Shown one piece after another: positions 12,277 to 28,356 of a stretch of 64,000 bases of DNA (within the stretch, counting starts at the first letter, position 1; the number at the start of each line of letters is the position of its first letter). Position numbers and translations under genes: made by a program. The stretch is from assembly GCA_958496175.1 (NCBI GenBank), contig OY292277.1, positions 36,219,050 to 36,283,049 on the forward strand. Reading direction: 5' to 3'. The DNA is from Sisyra terminalis (lineage: Eukaryota > Arthropoda > Insecta > Neuroptera > Sisyridae). The notes beneath the pieces are model-generated. The model worked only from the letters and a program-made list of their open reading frames with translations. It did no database searches and had not been told where the DNA came from.

Positions 12277-12498
12277 TAAGCAATATCTTTTCCTTTAAAA
12301 GTCATTTAGCGATTTTTTGAACAAAAATGAACAATTTCAGTTGTCACAATTCGGAGAACCATAAAATTTTTACTGATTTTGTTAGAAATGTGCTTTTGAA
12401 TGCCTCGGGTGTTATAAACTTTCAGTTACTGAGAACAAAATATTATCTATACATATCTTTGGAATACTACATCAATTACTGTTTTTGATCTTGAAAAA

Positions 12499-12638
12499 CC
12501 AAGGACTTGATCGGCTCTAGAGTAAATAAAATTCCGTAAATCAAGAAATATTGAAAATTTGCTCGATACAAGATTCAAACAAACCAGGACCTACAATTTT
12601 GATGTGGCTACCTTGACCACTCGGCCTCCAGTAGGCTA
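12499..12638 (-). mobile_element. tRNA-derived SINE, copy 7
   Basis: Minus-strand copy lying between the two PIF/Harbinger-like MITEs; A box CCGAGTGGTCAAGGTAGCC is well kept, B box and tail are diverged. Confidence 0.75.
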
Positions 12639-12693
12639 AATATTTTCTTTACTAGAAGTCAAAGGATTTTTTAATGTCCCAAAATATCTATAA

Positions 12694-12861
12694 AGCAGGC
12701 CATTCACGCTCCGACTTGCAGTCCAACTAATGGTCCAACTTTCGAAGTCGGATCTAAAGTCGGACCGTGAATGGTGTTGTTGGAAATTGGATGTCTAGTT
12801 GGATCATTTAAGCGATTCAACTAGTAGTCCGACTAGTTGGACTGCAAGTGAATGGCCTGCT
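12694..12861. mobile_element. PIF/Harbinger-like MITE, copy B
   Basis: Second, closely similar copy of the element at 12102-12276, in the same orientation. It has inverted ends AGCAGGCCATTCAC and flanking TAA on both sides (12691-12693, 12862-12864); the right arm has lost about seven bases of the arm block. Confidence 0.8.
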
Positions 12862-13129
12862 TAATCGGCATTACAATATCTTCTTCTTGATCTTCGAAAC
12901 TACAATTTACTACCAGGTTTTGCAACAAGGATACAACAATTTAATATTTAAATAAAACACAAAATAGGTGAGATATCGGACTAAAATTATTCTAGGTGTA
13001 ATATATACAATTATGTATAGAATTTAACGTGGTTCATATGATCACCAGGAGCACGACGGCAGCGATCGATTCTTTAGATCTAATTTTCAATCACACTTTC
13101 ACACATGTTGATGAGTGCCTTTTTGGACT

Positions 13130-13489
13130 ATTTTTGGCCAAAATTAAATGGTTTTATCAGCGATATATGGTTCCAGCAAAATGATGCCACAAGCCAATTA
13201 ACTGACAAGAAAATTTGGTAATCGTTTAATCTCGGAAAAACTCTAGCCGAATTACAAATAGCCACCTCGTTTATGCCATTTGACACCGTTGGATTTTTTT
13301 TTAACAATTTTTCCAACAATCCAATAACGTTATAATAGTTATAATAGCTCAGAAACAATATCGAATGCGAATTTAACAACATTCCGGTTGATATGTGTGC
13401 AAGAGTGATTTTAAAATTGGATCCATAATTTCGATCGCTGGCGTCATGTTCTTGGTGGTTACATGAACGAAGTGGAATTCCATACATAA
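13130..13489 (+). pseudogene. Decayed mariner/Tc1-type transposase fragment (C-terminal half)
   Basis: Three frame-shifted pieces in order on the plus strand read like the C-terminal half of a mariner-family DDE/D transposase: DIWFQQNDATSQLTDKK (from 13162), PPRLCHLTPLDFFL (from 13262) and RWRHVLGGYMNEVEFHT stop (to 13489). In intact relatives these are the WFQQDGA box, the PPRSCDLTPLDFFLWG catalytic box and the GGYM-VFHT terminus. Stops and frameshifts separate the pieces, so it is dead. No terminal inverted repeats were found. The opposite-strand open frame over the same span is a shadow. Confidence 0.75.
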
Positions 13490-13969
13490 TTGTAACAGTT
13501 GTGCGACACCTGGAATAAATTCCGGTCGATATCTCAATAATTTTTATGTTTTATTTAAATACAAAATTGTTATGTCCGTATTGAAAAACCTTTTATTATG
13601 GTGGAAATATATTCGTAAAACTATGTATATATTTATAAATATAATACGAGTGAGTTTTAAAGTAGTTGAAAAATTTGTGATCGTCACGTTTCCTTAGACC
13701 TCTCGATTCCCCTTGTCAAATTTTGTCACACTAGGTGACACCATTTCCTCCACTTGTATGCTAGCGTATTTTATGAACGACCCCTCACCAGACATTTTAA
13801 TATTTCTTGTCCCACTTCAACGTCTCACTAATAGATAAACTTCCCAATTGATAAAATTTTCAAGTTTCTAAAATTTAAGTACAAAAATTTCAAACGCATT
13901 ATCAACATATTTTTTCTTCTTTTTAAGGTAGAAAAATTCCCAAGTTTGTCGCCACTTTGGAATATTATT

Positions 13970-14099
13970 AACAAGTTTTTAACGGCTCTAGGGTTTTTTT
14001 AATTCAGTAAACCGAGATATAAAATATTTTCACGGGATTTGAATCCAGAATTGACTAATAATACAGCAGCCATCTAGACCACTTCACTACTAGTAGATT
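13970..14099 (-). mobile_element. tRNA-derived SINE, copy 8, degraded
   Basis: Minus-strand copy with GTGGTCTAGATGG head remnant, GGATTCAAATCC B-box remnant and the CTAGAGCCGTTAAAA body block. Confidence 0.65.
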
Positions 14100-16643
14100 C
14101 AACACTGGATAAATCTCAAAACAAATACTCTAATGCCAAAACGTTTAAAATTTCATTTAACATTTTAAATCGTAATTTACGATTTGTTAATTCTCTAAAT
14201 GCCATAATGTAAATTAGTTCACTATTACTGGTGTCATAATATTTTGATTGGTCTTTTAACAAACGTCATCCGGAATTTGTTATGAATACTAAATATTTCA
14301 TAAGTAACTCACTCAATTTTCAGGTGGAAATGTATGTAGGAATTTCAATTAACATCTAATATAGTAGTTTTCAAGGATACGACAGGATTTAATACATTGT
14401 ATAAACAAATATTGGTAAGAAGTATAATACTGTTAGTTAAAATGTTGAGTTCAACAAATAATTTAATTATTTTTTAAGACCAAACCCCTAAAGGATTTAG
14501 TCCTACTTTCCAATATTTGTTACACCATTAAAATGTTATGTGAATTTTATGAATATGCAATGATTTATGCTTTTTCAATTATGAGAGACCCAGAAAAATC
14601 ACTTTCGATTTTAATGGCTCTTTTATGGAATTGAGATCTTACAAACATGGTATGGTACACTAAATATTATATGAAAAAAATAGAAGTGAAGTTTTAGAAT
14701 TCTTTTTTATAAGACTACGTTTAAATGAATATATTCTTATTTTGGGAAAGAATGAAGATGTTTTTACATAATTATTTTGTTTAATATTATAAGTATGTCT
14801 TGCGAACTATGGCCAAGTGGTTTCTTTTCCAAACAGTGTTCGTCGACCTTCTCTTCACCCATAATCTACTTAACGGTTATCTAAAACTGTACACCGCTTG
14901 TGGAGAATACTTGAAAAAAATTTCTAAACTAAGATTTTCTAAAGAATTTTTTTCTAATTAATGCTTCGTTTTTCTTTATTTGCTTAAAACGGAAGAAAAT
15001 CTCAATTAATCGTCCGTATAAGGTCGATCGATGTAACAACCTAGTTAGGTTTCCTGATTGTAAAACAAAGGAAAATTCTCTCGATTGATTGAAAATTTTT
15101 CCTATTTGTCATAAATGAGACACAAATGACAACAGAGACATGCTTGGGCGGACCTGATTTTCAACATTCTTATTACAAAAGTAACATTTCTAAAAAAAAA
15201 ATACAAGTGAAAAAAAGTAATCATTTCCAAAAATATTTTAAGGACGATGAAATCATATAAAAAAGAGTCAATCAGAACAATGCAAACGTGAACAAACAAG
15301 TATTAAAAATAAAAAGTTTATAACCAAATAAAACTTGAATAAATTCGTCAGAATTATAATAGAAGAAAATACAAATTTTTTTTCAAAAAAACACATGCAA
15401 ATATGGGTGCGTTTTTTTCACATGACATGAACACTTAGTTTAATAAAATCACATATAAAAGGAAACACGAAAAGACCATGTTAATTATAAACTTGCATTA
15501 TTTTAATAGTAAATATCAAAAGATAATCAAATAAATTGAAATTAGTTTAATAGCGCACTTACCCAACAATCTATATGGACTATGTGACGTAGATGTCAAA
15601 GTGAATTTTATTGAGCCAAAATTTTTTCATTAATAAAAATATTCAAACAGCACTTAAAACATTTTTTTTAAATTTAACAACAATAATTGGGATATGACCT
15701 AGTTACACGGCCAAAGGAAGAAATCAAAATGTCTGTAACGAAACACCAACTTCCCACACGTCAAAAATATCAGACAACCATGTTGAATTACCCCGGTTAT
15801 GTCTTAGAAAATCGTCCGCTAGAGGCGCCACAATCATCACTTTAAACAAATCATTTGAAATTCAAATTAAACGCAACAAAATAACTTCATTTTGTTAAAA
15901 TATAATTAATCCGAAAAACCGGAAAGATATTAGCACGGAAGAGTATATTTTTTTATTAAACCATACGATTGCTCGTAAATGCTACAGCAGAATCTGTAAT
16001 CACTATAATGTTATAATGCTCCATCATTAGTCCAAGCCTTGAGTTTTAAAAATAATGATTTTTATAAATTTTTCTTTAAAAATGAAAATATCCACTATTG
16101 ATCAATGGTTTTTTCTTCAAATATTGCTACTTCAATGTTCCACTAAATTCCATTCATATCAAATGCGTTTATATTCCACTTACCCGAAAATTTATTTTTC
16201 AACAATCAAACTTTATAAAACTCAATAGGTTCACTCATAAGCCAATGATTGTAGACCTTGAGCAAATACAAATTTTATTGGGGCATTTTTTACATAAACA
16301 CTTTTTTCAAAAAAGGATATTTTTCTTTTTACAATAATTCTTTTTTTTCAAATTTTCTTTCAACAATCAATTTGTCTCAAGGTTCTTACCGATTTTGGAT
16401 AGTTAGCAATACTAGAAACTATTTCACATATTTAAGCCATCTTACAAGTGTTAGAGTATCAGTTGAAAAAAAATATACAAATTTTTCAGTCGTCATTCTC
16501 GTATTGAAAATAAATAGAGGTATTAACTATATCATAATAATTATTGCACAGTAAAGTAGGTTGCCAGAGATTTTAAACTTACAAAAAAATTCAGAAGTAA
16601 TAAAAATTTATGTACCAAGATTTTTTAAGTTATACTTCATTTG
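14100..16643. other. Gene-free stretch, small G+C-richer patch
   Basis: No protein recognised. A patch at about 15700-15845 with CCGCTAGAGGCGCC stands out from the A+T-rich surroundings and may be an old promoter or insulator-like site; nothing confirms that. Confidence 0.35.
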
Positions 16644-16680
16644 GTCATTCCCTCATTTCAAATTAAAACGAGGGAATGAC
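16644..16680. repeat. Short perfect hairpin next to R1 copy 2
   Basis: Arms GTCATTCCCTC (16644-16654) and GAGGGAATGAC (16670-16680) are perfect inverses around a 15-base loop. It may be the end of a decayed element. Confidence 0.6.
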
Positions 16681-16712
16681 GATATATGAGGTAATGACTT
16701 TTAAACTAGTCG

Positions 16713-17055
16713 AACTTGATTTTTTTTATTTCTTTACTTGTATAATCCTTCAATACACCGTTTTTTCCTGTTTAAAGATGAGGACAATTAGATGAGAACT
16801 ATCCACAAATAATTTTTCAAATTCTGTTTTACATTTCGATTGTTAAAATTACGTGTAACTTCTAAGTATTATATTATACTATTAACTGCCCGTGAAATAT
16901 TCACAGCCAACCCTGATACAAATGACAACAATCAGATTTGAGGCAATAATTATTATATTTGGTGTTCACTCACACGTATGTATTTAAATGCATTCTTTAT
17001 TCTCTGTCGTTGCCGACATATATTTGCCTATTACTATATTGGTACTGATAGAATC
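16713..17055. repeat. Dispersed repeat family R1, copy 2 (internally deleted)
   Basis: Joins the first block (CTGTTTAAAGATGAGGAC) and the last block (CCGTGAAATATTCACAGCC, GATTTGAGGCAATAATTATT) of copy 1 with the middle missing. A short hairpin at 16644-16680 lies just upstream. Confidence 0.65.
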
Positions 17056-18573
17056 CAACAACAAAAAAAAAAAACATATACCAGATATATTGCAATGTAT
17101 GAGGTCAAACTTATGTAAAGTTGATTTCGGTTAATATAATCATTTCGTGATTAGTCAGTTTTGATAACATCAAGCGTTTGATAACGACCGACCTACGTGA
17201 GTGAAAACAAAAATCCTAAAATATTAAATATACATTAATAATAATGACATCACAAAAAATATATTCTCGTATACATATGATAGGTTCTCTTTTTTTCAAG
17301 CTATAGCTATTCTGTATCTATCTACCTCGAACTTGATAAGAATTTTATATTTTATGGGAATCGTTCTTTTACGAAACACCTGGTTTATGAGTTATTTTGT
17401 AATTTTTTGAACCATCACGATACGGGAGAAGAGAAAGAGCACGAAACTGCGGAGTTTCCTCAAGCATAAAATTTATCTGGAAACAATTACTATCACATAT
17501 ATTACAAAATAACACTATAAAATAGCGATTACGATGAAATCCAACTCGATAGTTAACTTGGGCAGAAGAGGAGCATCTCTTCATTAAAAAGTACCGATGG
17601 TCGCATTCTTTCAACGAATAAATTTATAATTTAAGAACTAAACTAACAGTTAGTTTATCAGAACAATCCGGTAAACTTTGGGCGGTTTTCGCCTTTCTTT
17701 TAGCCCTTTTTATAGGTAAAATTCTCGTTGGTACCATTTTTTTCGATTGTGGTGCAAAAATGTTATGCTTTAATTCCTTCCTTTCGAAAATGTAAATAGC
17801 GTAAAATCAACATACAACACTGAAAATTGTATTATTAAAAGCATTGCTTAGATCTTTGGAATATCCAAAATCACGTATCGTTAGTTACCAGCAAGATGTA
17901 ACATCTATCCAGACCTCAGTCTCTTCAAATTTTTGAGCAGCATCGATAGATGGATCACTTCATAAACATATGGAAAATTACTTGAGGAAAATAAAAAGTT
18001 TTACGAAATTCGACTTCAAGTACTTTTTCTACGTGAAAACAAAATTGGGATTGTATTTCAAAACATTTAAAGAGTATGGAATTCTTTGAATATATTCAAT
18101 AAACAATATGATGATTTCCATTACCTTGTGGTTCTGATTTATCCATGATCTAGCTCTTATCAACCATTATTGTTCATGTACCTCAGGAAACCGAAGAACC
18201 TCTAATACTATTTTATTAATTATGCAATAAAACTTTAAATTAATAAAACCTAATATATTTGTTATAAATATTTATTTACATACACCTTTTAAGGTACATA
18301 AATATAATTTTTGAAAAGAAAAATTTTGCAACCATTCATAATATTATTATATAAACTAACTCAACTAAATATTATTTGTTATGAAAATAAAAAATAATAA
18401 TATTTTCTTTTGTTTGTCTCTCTCTTCCACATGATTAAAATTTAAATTTTATTTTTATTAATTGTTTAGTCTACCGCTTACCTTTTGTTTTTATTTAAAC
18501 TGTTTCATTTTAAATTAACAAACATTTGTAAAAGTTCGACATTAGTACCTATTTCTTTCATATCTTCGATAAA
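17056..18573. promoter_or_regulatory. Upstream region of the AAA ATPase gene
   Basis: Must include its 5' UTR and promoter, but no motif stands out. The frame at 17369-17614 (minus) matches nothing known. Confidence 0.3.
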
Positions 18574-22144
<3,571 letters not shown>

Positions 22145-22170
22145 AATAGTAATTAAGTAATTGGTTTATA

Positions 22171-22176
22171 AATAAA
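22171..22176 (+). terminator. Polyadenylation signal of the AAA ATPase gene
   Basis: Canonical AATAAA lying 27 bases after the TGA stop of the VPS4/katanin-like gene. A very short 3' UTR is implied. Confidence 0.6.
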
Positions 22177-25100
22177 CATAATATTAATATATCATGTCAT
22201 AAATTTATTTTTACAATACAATAAATGGTTTGTTTGTGTTTTTTTATCCTGTACATGTATTAAACTTATTTTACAACCTGAGATTGAAAATTATGAAATA
22301 TAATTTTTATTGTAATTTACTGTACTTTTGTAAGTTATATTTTGCAGTTTTATTTTTTGTGTTTAGCAACGTAAATATAATTTAGACATGTTTCAATAAT
22401 GGTGACTTGTTTAAATCAATATTTTAGATAATATAATTTATAAAACACGCTGAATATTAATATGAAAAAATTATATAGAAAAAAATATAAACTGACTCGA
22501 TCAAAAAACATTCGTTAGGATTATGACTAAAATTCCTATGAAAAATGGAAAAAAATCGAGTTACGAATGTGAATTTTGTAATGTTTTTTTTTATATCTTT
22601 TAAGATAAGAACTTAATATTAAATATCCTACAATAATCACAAAAGCAAAAATAGAGTACATAAATTGAAAAAAAATATATATATAATATATAAAAAATTT
22701 GTCTTAGTTTGCTTAATATTATTTTTCCATTTAAATTTGATAAATAAAGCGAGAAAAAAAATTTATCAAATTTCCAACCATAAATCAAACTATCATGCAA
22801 AGAGTTTTAGTTTTAGTAACACACAAAAAAATCTGCTTTCATTTTCCAAATAAAACATAAAACATTACAAACATGTAAAATCTAAAATATCTCTAAAAAT
22901 AAAAACAAATTATTGACAATATCACACTTTTGAAATTGAAAAATAAAATATAATAAACGAAGTTGTTTTAGAAACAAATTTTGTAAGTTTAAAATGTTTA
23001 AAGAAAAATTTTGAAGAATTGTTCTTCATTTTGATTTTTATTTGGAATGTCAGAATTTTCACAATTTTTATTTTTTCAAGAATTTCTGTAATCTATTGAG
23101 TTATGTTAGAAAAACGTGTGTAAAACACAGCCTTTTTAAATATTGAAAATATTAATAAACCCCAATTAAAGTAAAACGTATAAGGCAAAAATGTTAGAAA
23201 CATTTCAGTGCTAAAGCTTGTATAATATTTATTCTAATTGGTTTTAGTGTATTTTTCAATTTAAATTTGGAAAGTACACTAATCGGACAATTGTACCCCA
23301 AAAGTCTCAATTGTTTTTTACCCCAAATGTTTCAATGCTTTTATAATCAACTAGACAAGTTATCATCATTTTATTACTTTGATTCTTTAGACATTTGACA
23401 TTTATTAAAAATAAAATATTAGTTCGTTCGATATCTCCATTAAATATTAAGTAATTAATTTTTAAAATTATCCATAATGGCTGCAATTATGCGTGCGATT
23501 GGGTTTAATTCCGCAAGGTGTTTTTCCATTTATGACAAACAGAATAGCACCAAACGTAGATAGTTATTTCTAGTATTGTAAACATATTTATATGCCATAT
23601 AGATGAAGTTACGTATATTAGCTCTTCCAAATTCGGTTATTTTAGTAATGAGAACAAAGAAGATTTGAGACTTTTGGTCGTTGGGACTTGTCTTTATCTA
23701 ATTAGGCATTTATAAGTCATTCATTAAATAAAACCATAAAATATTATAACTGATTCACCACATTATCTGTGTATCATTTTTAAGATAATTAAAAGAACTT
23801 TAAAAAAAATCTCGATCTTTGGAATTACTAGATGATCGATTTTTTTAGTTAGTATTTTCGTTAATGGGAGGCAATATATTTTTTTGTTTTAACTTAATTA
23901 TATTGTAAAGAGTTCAGAATCAAGAGAATTGAATATAAACATTTTTCTGTTTCTGAACTTTTCGTTCTATATAAAGCTTGTGGAAAATGAATGACAATAT
24001 TATTTTTTCTTGAAAAAAAATAATTTAAGGTAATGCGAGCATCAAGGGTATGGATTTTTTGAGTCTCATAGAAACACTATATTCCCTAAAAGTATAACTT
24101 TTTTATTTAATATCTTTGAAAATGGCTAACTAGGTTTTTCTTTCTTGAAATTTCTTCTTTCTAAATTTTAACAATTATTTTAGATGAAAGTTATTATACA
24201 TTCCATCAAACTGTTGATAATCCGTAAGATTCAAGTAAAATATGCGAATCTTTGGAATTAATTGTTTAATTTATAGTTCTCATTTTAAGATTGTTTTCAA
24301 TGTGTTTAAACCACTGAGATTGTATAACTATAGTGAACATGCTCCATAAGCTCCATGTTAAATTTAAATTGTCATTTCCCATCAATTTTCCGAGTAATCG
24401 TGCCCCTTCTACAACATATTTGTACAAAATGTATTCTCTTTTCTCTAAATTGACATATGGAGTAGAACGGAAAGTTCTAACGATGACCACAAGAGAGCGT
24501 TGATTTTAAAAAAGATACGAAAGTGGGGGGCCGATGACATTCAAAATATTTTCGATAGATGTATGACTAGGTTAACTCTAGTTCATCTAGCTCAGTGGTT
24601 TAAATTATCTTTGAAAATTACTTTGTTATCAAAAGTTACCATGTTGCTCGTACTACCTTATGGAGATTGTTAATGTTTTTAGAATATTTTTTTTGAACTT
24701 CAATTAATCATTCGGCTACATGGTTCAGTGTATAGGCTACATCATGTTTATCAGTTTTAATGATTAATTGATGGAACCAACATACTACAAACATTGACTT
24801 AAAACAATTCAATTTTCAAATATCATCCCATTTACCAACATTAATATACCAACCAAAATTCTTACAAAATTCCTTTCAAAATCCTTTACTTACATAAACT
24901 AAAATTTCGTATTTTTCCGTTTTTAAACACGACTTAAACTTTCCTAATAACTATATAAAATATTTTTAAAGCATTATTTTTTTCATTGTTACTTTCAATA
25001 AAGTATCAAAGATTGCACTTAAGATTTTTAAATTTTTATCAGCCAAATTACATTCGATTCGAGTCATTAAAACCAGTCTAAAATGATCACTTTAAATCAA

Positions 25101-27236
25101 TCCCTTTTTAAATGATACATTTAAAAATAAATCAAAATAAATAATAACATTAAATGGCCTTTGTTGTCACCTAAGTACTATAAAATTAATTTTATACTTG
25201 CGTTTAATTTTGACGTTAAAAGTTAAAATTATTTCCCATATTTCTGTTTAGCTTTTATAATTGCAAAATTATTGTTAGTTTAAGTGAAAAATCAGTGCAG
25301 CAGTCAAATAATATGATCGTTTTAAAAAGCGATATTTTTCTCAATGCAATGTTTCGTTGGTCTTTCTATCTATTAAAAATATATCCGCTATTTGTAAGGC
25401 AATTATAAATATCCATATTTTAAAATATAATAGTTTATTCATATACTATAACGATTGAACCACATTATGGTGAAAACAACAATATTTTTGAGGTCTTTCG
25501 TTATAATAGATGAGGTATTTAGCCGTTTTTGTGTCGTATTTATAAAGAGGCATCAATAACGATTTATGTTTTTATCAAACATCATAATCTATCTTGAAAA
25601 TATTGGATGTTTTAATCTTTAAATAAATAGTATTATTAACAATAATAATACAATTTACGTTTACTTTTTTTATATTGTGATAACTATCCATATTACTTTT
25701 GAAACTAATAATATATACTAAGAAAAAATCTAAACTGATTTATAAAACCGATAAACGCCTTTATATTTTAGAACACTAAAACGGTTAAAGTGAATTTTAA
25801 TCGCGAAACTAATCAACAAATATTCTACTGGTATTGCGATTTACTTTATTATAAAAAATTTGTAAATTTGTTCGAATCAGTCATAAACAATAAATCGATT
25901 TTCAAACAATCGAATTTTAGGAACCAAATTGAAGAGTAATTTTCTAGAAGTTCCGCGATTAAAATTATTTTAATAGTAAATTTTAATTTGTTAGTTATTA
26001 TCATAGAAATATGAATTCGTAAATTATCTACTTAATAAAATGCTAGAGCGATTGATACCAATATTATAAACAATATAAAATATCAATTAATACACACATT
26101 TACTTTTCACAATCATTTATACGTACATAACTATACTTTTAATAATAATAATAAGTTTTTTCTCCTATTTATATTATTTGTTTGCAAATTGAAAATATCT
26201 GTTTAACATTTACCTATACATATATTCTTTTATCAACTAATGTTCAATTCAGTTCAAATTATTTATCCGTTTTTTCCGCATAAATTTTTTGCTGTATGCA
26301 AACTATCCCGAAATTCGTCCAAGAATTTCCAATATTGTTAGTGTCAAATCAGTTCAGGTATATAAATATTTCAATTAAACTTTGCCAATTTTCAAAATAA
26401 TAATCTTTCAGATTTAGCATTTCGAAACGAAAATTAATTAGATATATTTAAACTACAGTTGAATTGATACTGAAAAGGTTCTTCTCTCGAACTTTTTGGG
26501 TTATCTTGATTTTAAAATATTCAGAAATGTAAGCATTTAAGGTGCATTGCAAGTTTCATGCATCCAGTTTCTCTTATTCTTGCATCAATAGTAAAATTTG
26601 AATCCGAGTTGCCAGATTTAGTGTTTTACTCGTATTTGTTCAAATTGTTTTCTTATTACTTTTAAGAAAAAATTCAAGTGTATTTTTCATAGTTTGAATA
26701 ATTGAATAATTAAAACAAATATGTAACAAAAATTTAACAAGAAATCGAAAAATAATGACTTGTGTTTATGCATAAGAAAAATATCAAGCAAATGTAATAC
26801 GCAAAATTACATTTTCTTTTTATTTGATTATTAGGTTTCCCTCATTTGGTTACTATAAACTAAAACTAAAATTGTTCATTCACTAATTACTTACTGAAAG
26901 CAAATTATTTATTACAAGATCGTCAATATACCCAAATTTCAATACACATTTTTTCAACTGCAATTTAAATATTTAAATCTCATAAATAAAAATTCTGCTT
27001 AATAGAACAGTGTCAGCATTATTTAAAAAAGTTATATAAAACTTATTTTTCTTAGTTATTTTTTGAAGTCATGAAAATGTAGACAAAGAGTTCAAACTCA
27101 ATTATAACGAGTACAGTCAAAAGTGACTGTACGCCACTGATTAATATATCACACTTTAAGAAGTTATACGCAGTTTTTAAAAGATTTCTCTTTTTTTCTT
27201 CAACATAAATCCCCTTATTATTTTTAATTTTAATAA
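22177..27236. other. 5 kb gene-free, extremely A+T-rich spacer
   Basis: Only low-complexity A/T sequence, including an (AT)n run near 22672-22690, and short uninformative frames. No gene recognised on either strand. Confidence 0.5.
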
Positions 27237-27392
27237 TTTACCGTCGCTATAAACTACTAAGGTCATTAGCTACTCTAGGGTTCATAAAAATACGTAAACC
27301 GAGAATATCGAAAATTTACTCGATACGAGATTCGAACCCAAAACTTACCAGTTTTGTAGCGACCACCTTGAACACTCGGCCATCGGTAGGCT
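27237..27392 (-). mobile_element. tRNA-derived SINE, copy 10
   Basis: Minus-strand copy, full length apart from small deletions, in the gene-free region 3' of wit. Both promoter boxes and the tail are recognisable. Confidence 0.8.
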
Positions 27393-28266
27393 TAAATTAG
27401 TAGCCTTATTTTCCCGAAAAAAAATCGCTTATTCTTGAATTTATTTACAAAACTTCTCCACTAGATTCCTAATTTCTCTGACTTTCCTGAATTTTCCCCC
27501 GATTCAATGAAATTCCATGACTTCCCAGATATCCATTGGAAAGACTATTAGACTATATCGAATTCCAATCGATCAGTTTTGTTTTTGAAATGATTCTCAA
27601 TAAACAATCCATTGGACTCCTACAGTTATATCTAAGCTAATATTTAAGTGGTCCTACAGAATTGAAGCAAATCTGAGCCAAAGAATGGCAGCCAAATAAA
27701 ACATTCTACATTTTCTCCATTTACATGAGGTAGCATTTATTCCAATGTTGTAAATTTGATATAAAGTTGATTTTTAGGAAAACTCAAAACTTAAAATCAA
27801 GGTGCCAGTTTTGTGATAAAGAAAATATATTCTCGATTTACCAGATTATTAAGAAAGGTAGAATTTCTAAAGACCTTAGATATTATAAAGCAATAGTGGT
27901 TACATCTGCATTTCTATAAACTAAAAATGAACAAGAAATGATAATCTAATAATCTAGACTGACTTTCTTGTGATATCACGGTGTTTTACTTCGAATTTCA
28001 GCAGTGAACTCTACAGTAAGAATAAGTGCTTGAATCCAACAATGTTCATACAATATCATGAATGAATAATGAGTTCAAACTCTTTGTATCTATTTTTCAT
28101 GCTCCAAAACAGTATAAGATCTTTTCAATCATTTGTTGCAAACCTTTATCGAGATACTTCTTGCTTAGAATAGAAAATCTATGTTTCAAAAAAAAAAAAT
28201 TGAAAAATAGCAAAAATAATGAGAATACTAGAAAATTGAACAAAAATCAAAGGCACCACCCTTAGA

Positions 28267-28272
28267 TTTATT
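28267..28272 (-). terminator. Polyadenylation signal of wit
   Basis: AATAAA on the minus strand about 85 bases beyond the wit stop codon (TGA, 28357-28359). Confidence 0.5.
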
Positions 28273-28356
28273 TTGTCATATATGTATACTTACGTACCAC
28301 AGAAAGACTTCGTAGTGAACATGATCTGCTTATGTCCTGATCAAGGGAATTTTCGA

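Noticed and set aside
13128..13487. 119-residue open frame on the minus strand
   Set aside because: It is a shadow of the decayed mariner-type transposase on the plus strand; the translation shows no domain.
15825..15840. CCGCTAGAGGCGCC as an insect CTCF site
   Set aside because: One base short of the AGRKGGCGC core when aligned, and a single motif by eye is not evidence.
24266..24490. 74-residue minus-strand frame in a G+C-richer patch
   Set aside because: No motif or family recognised; possibly part of an old repeat but unsupported.
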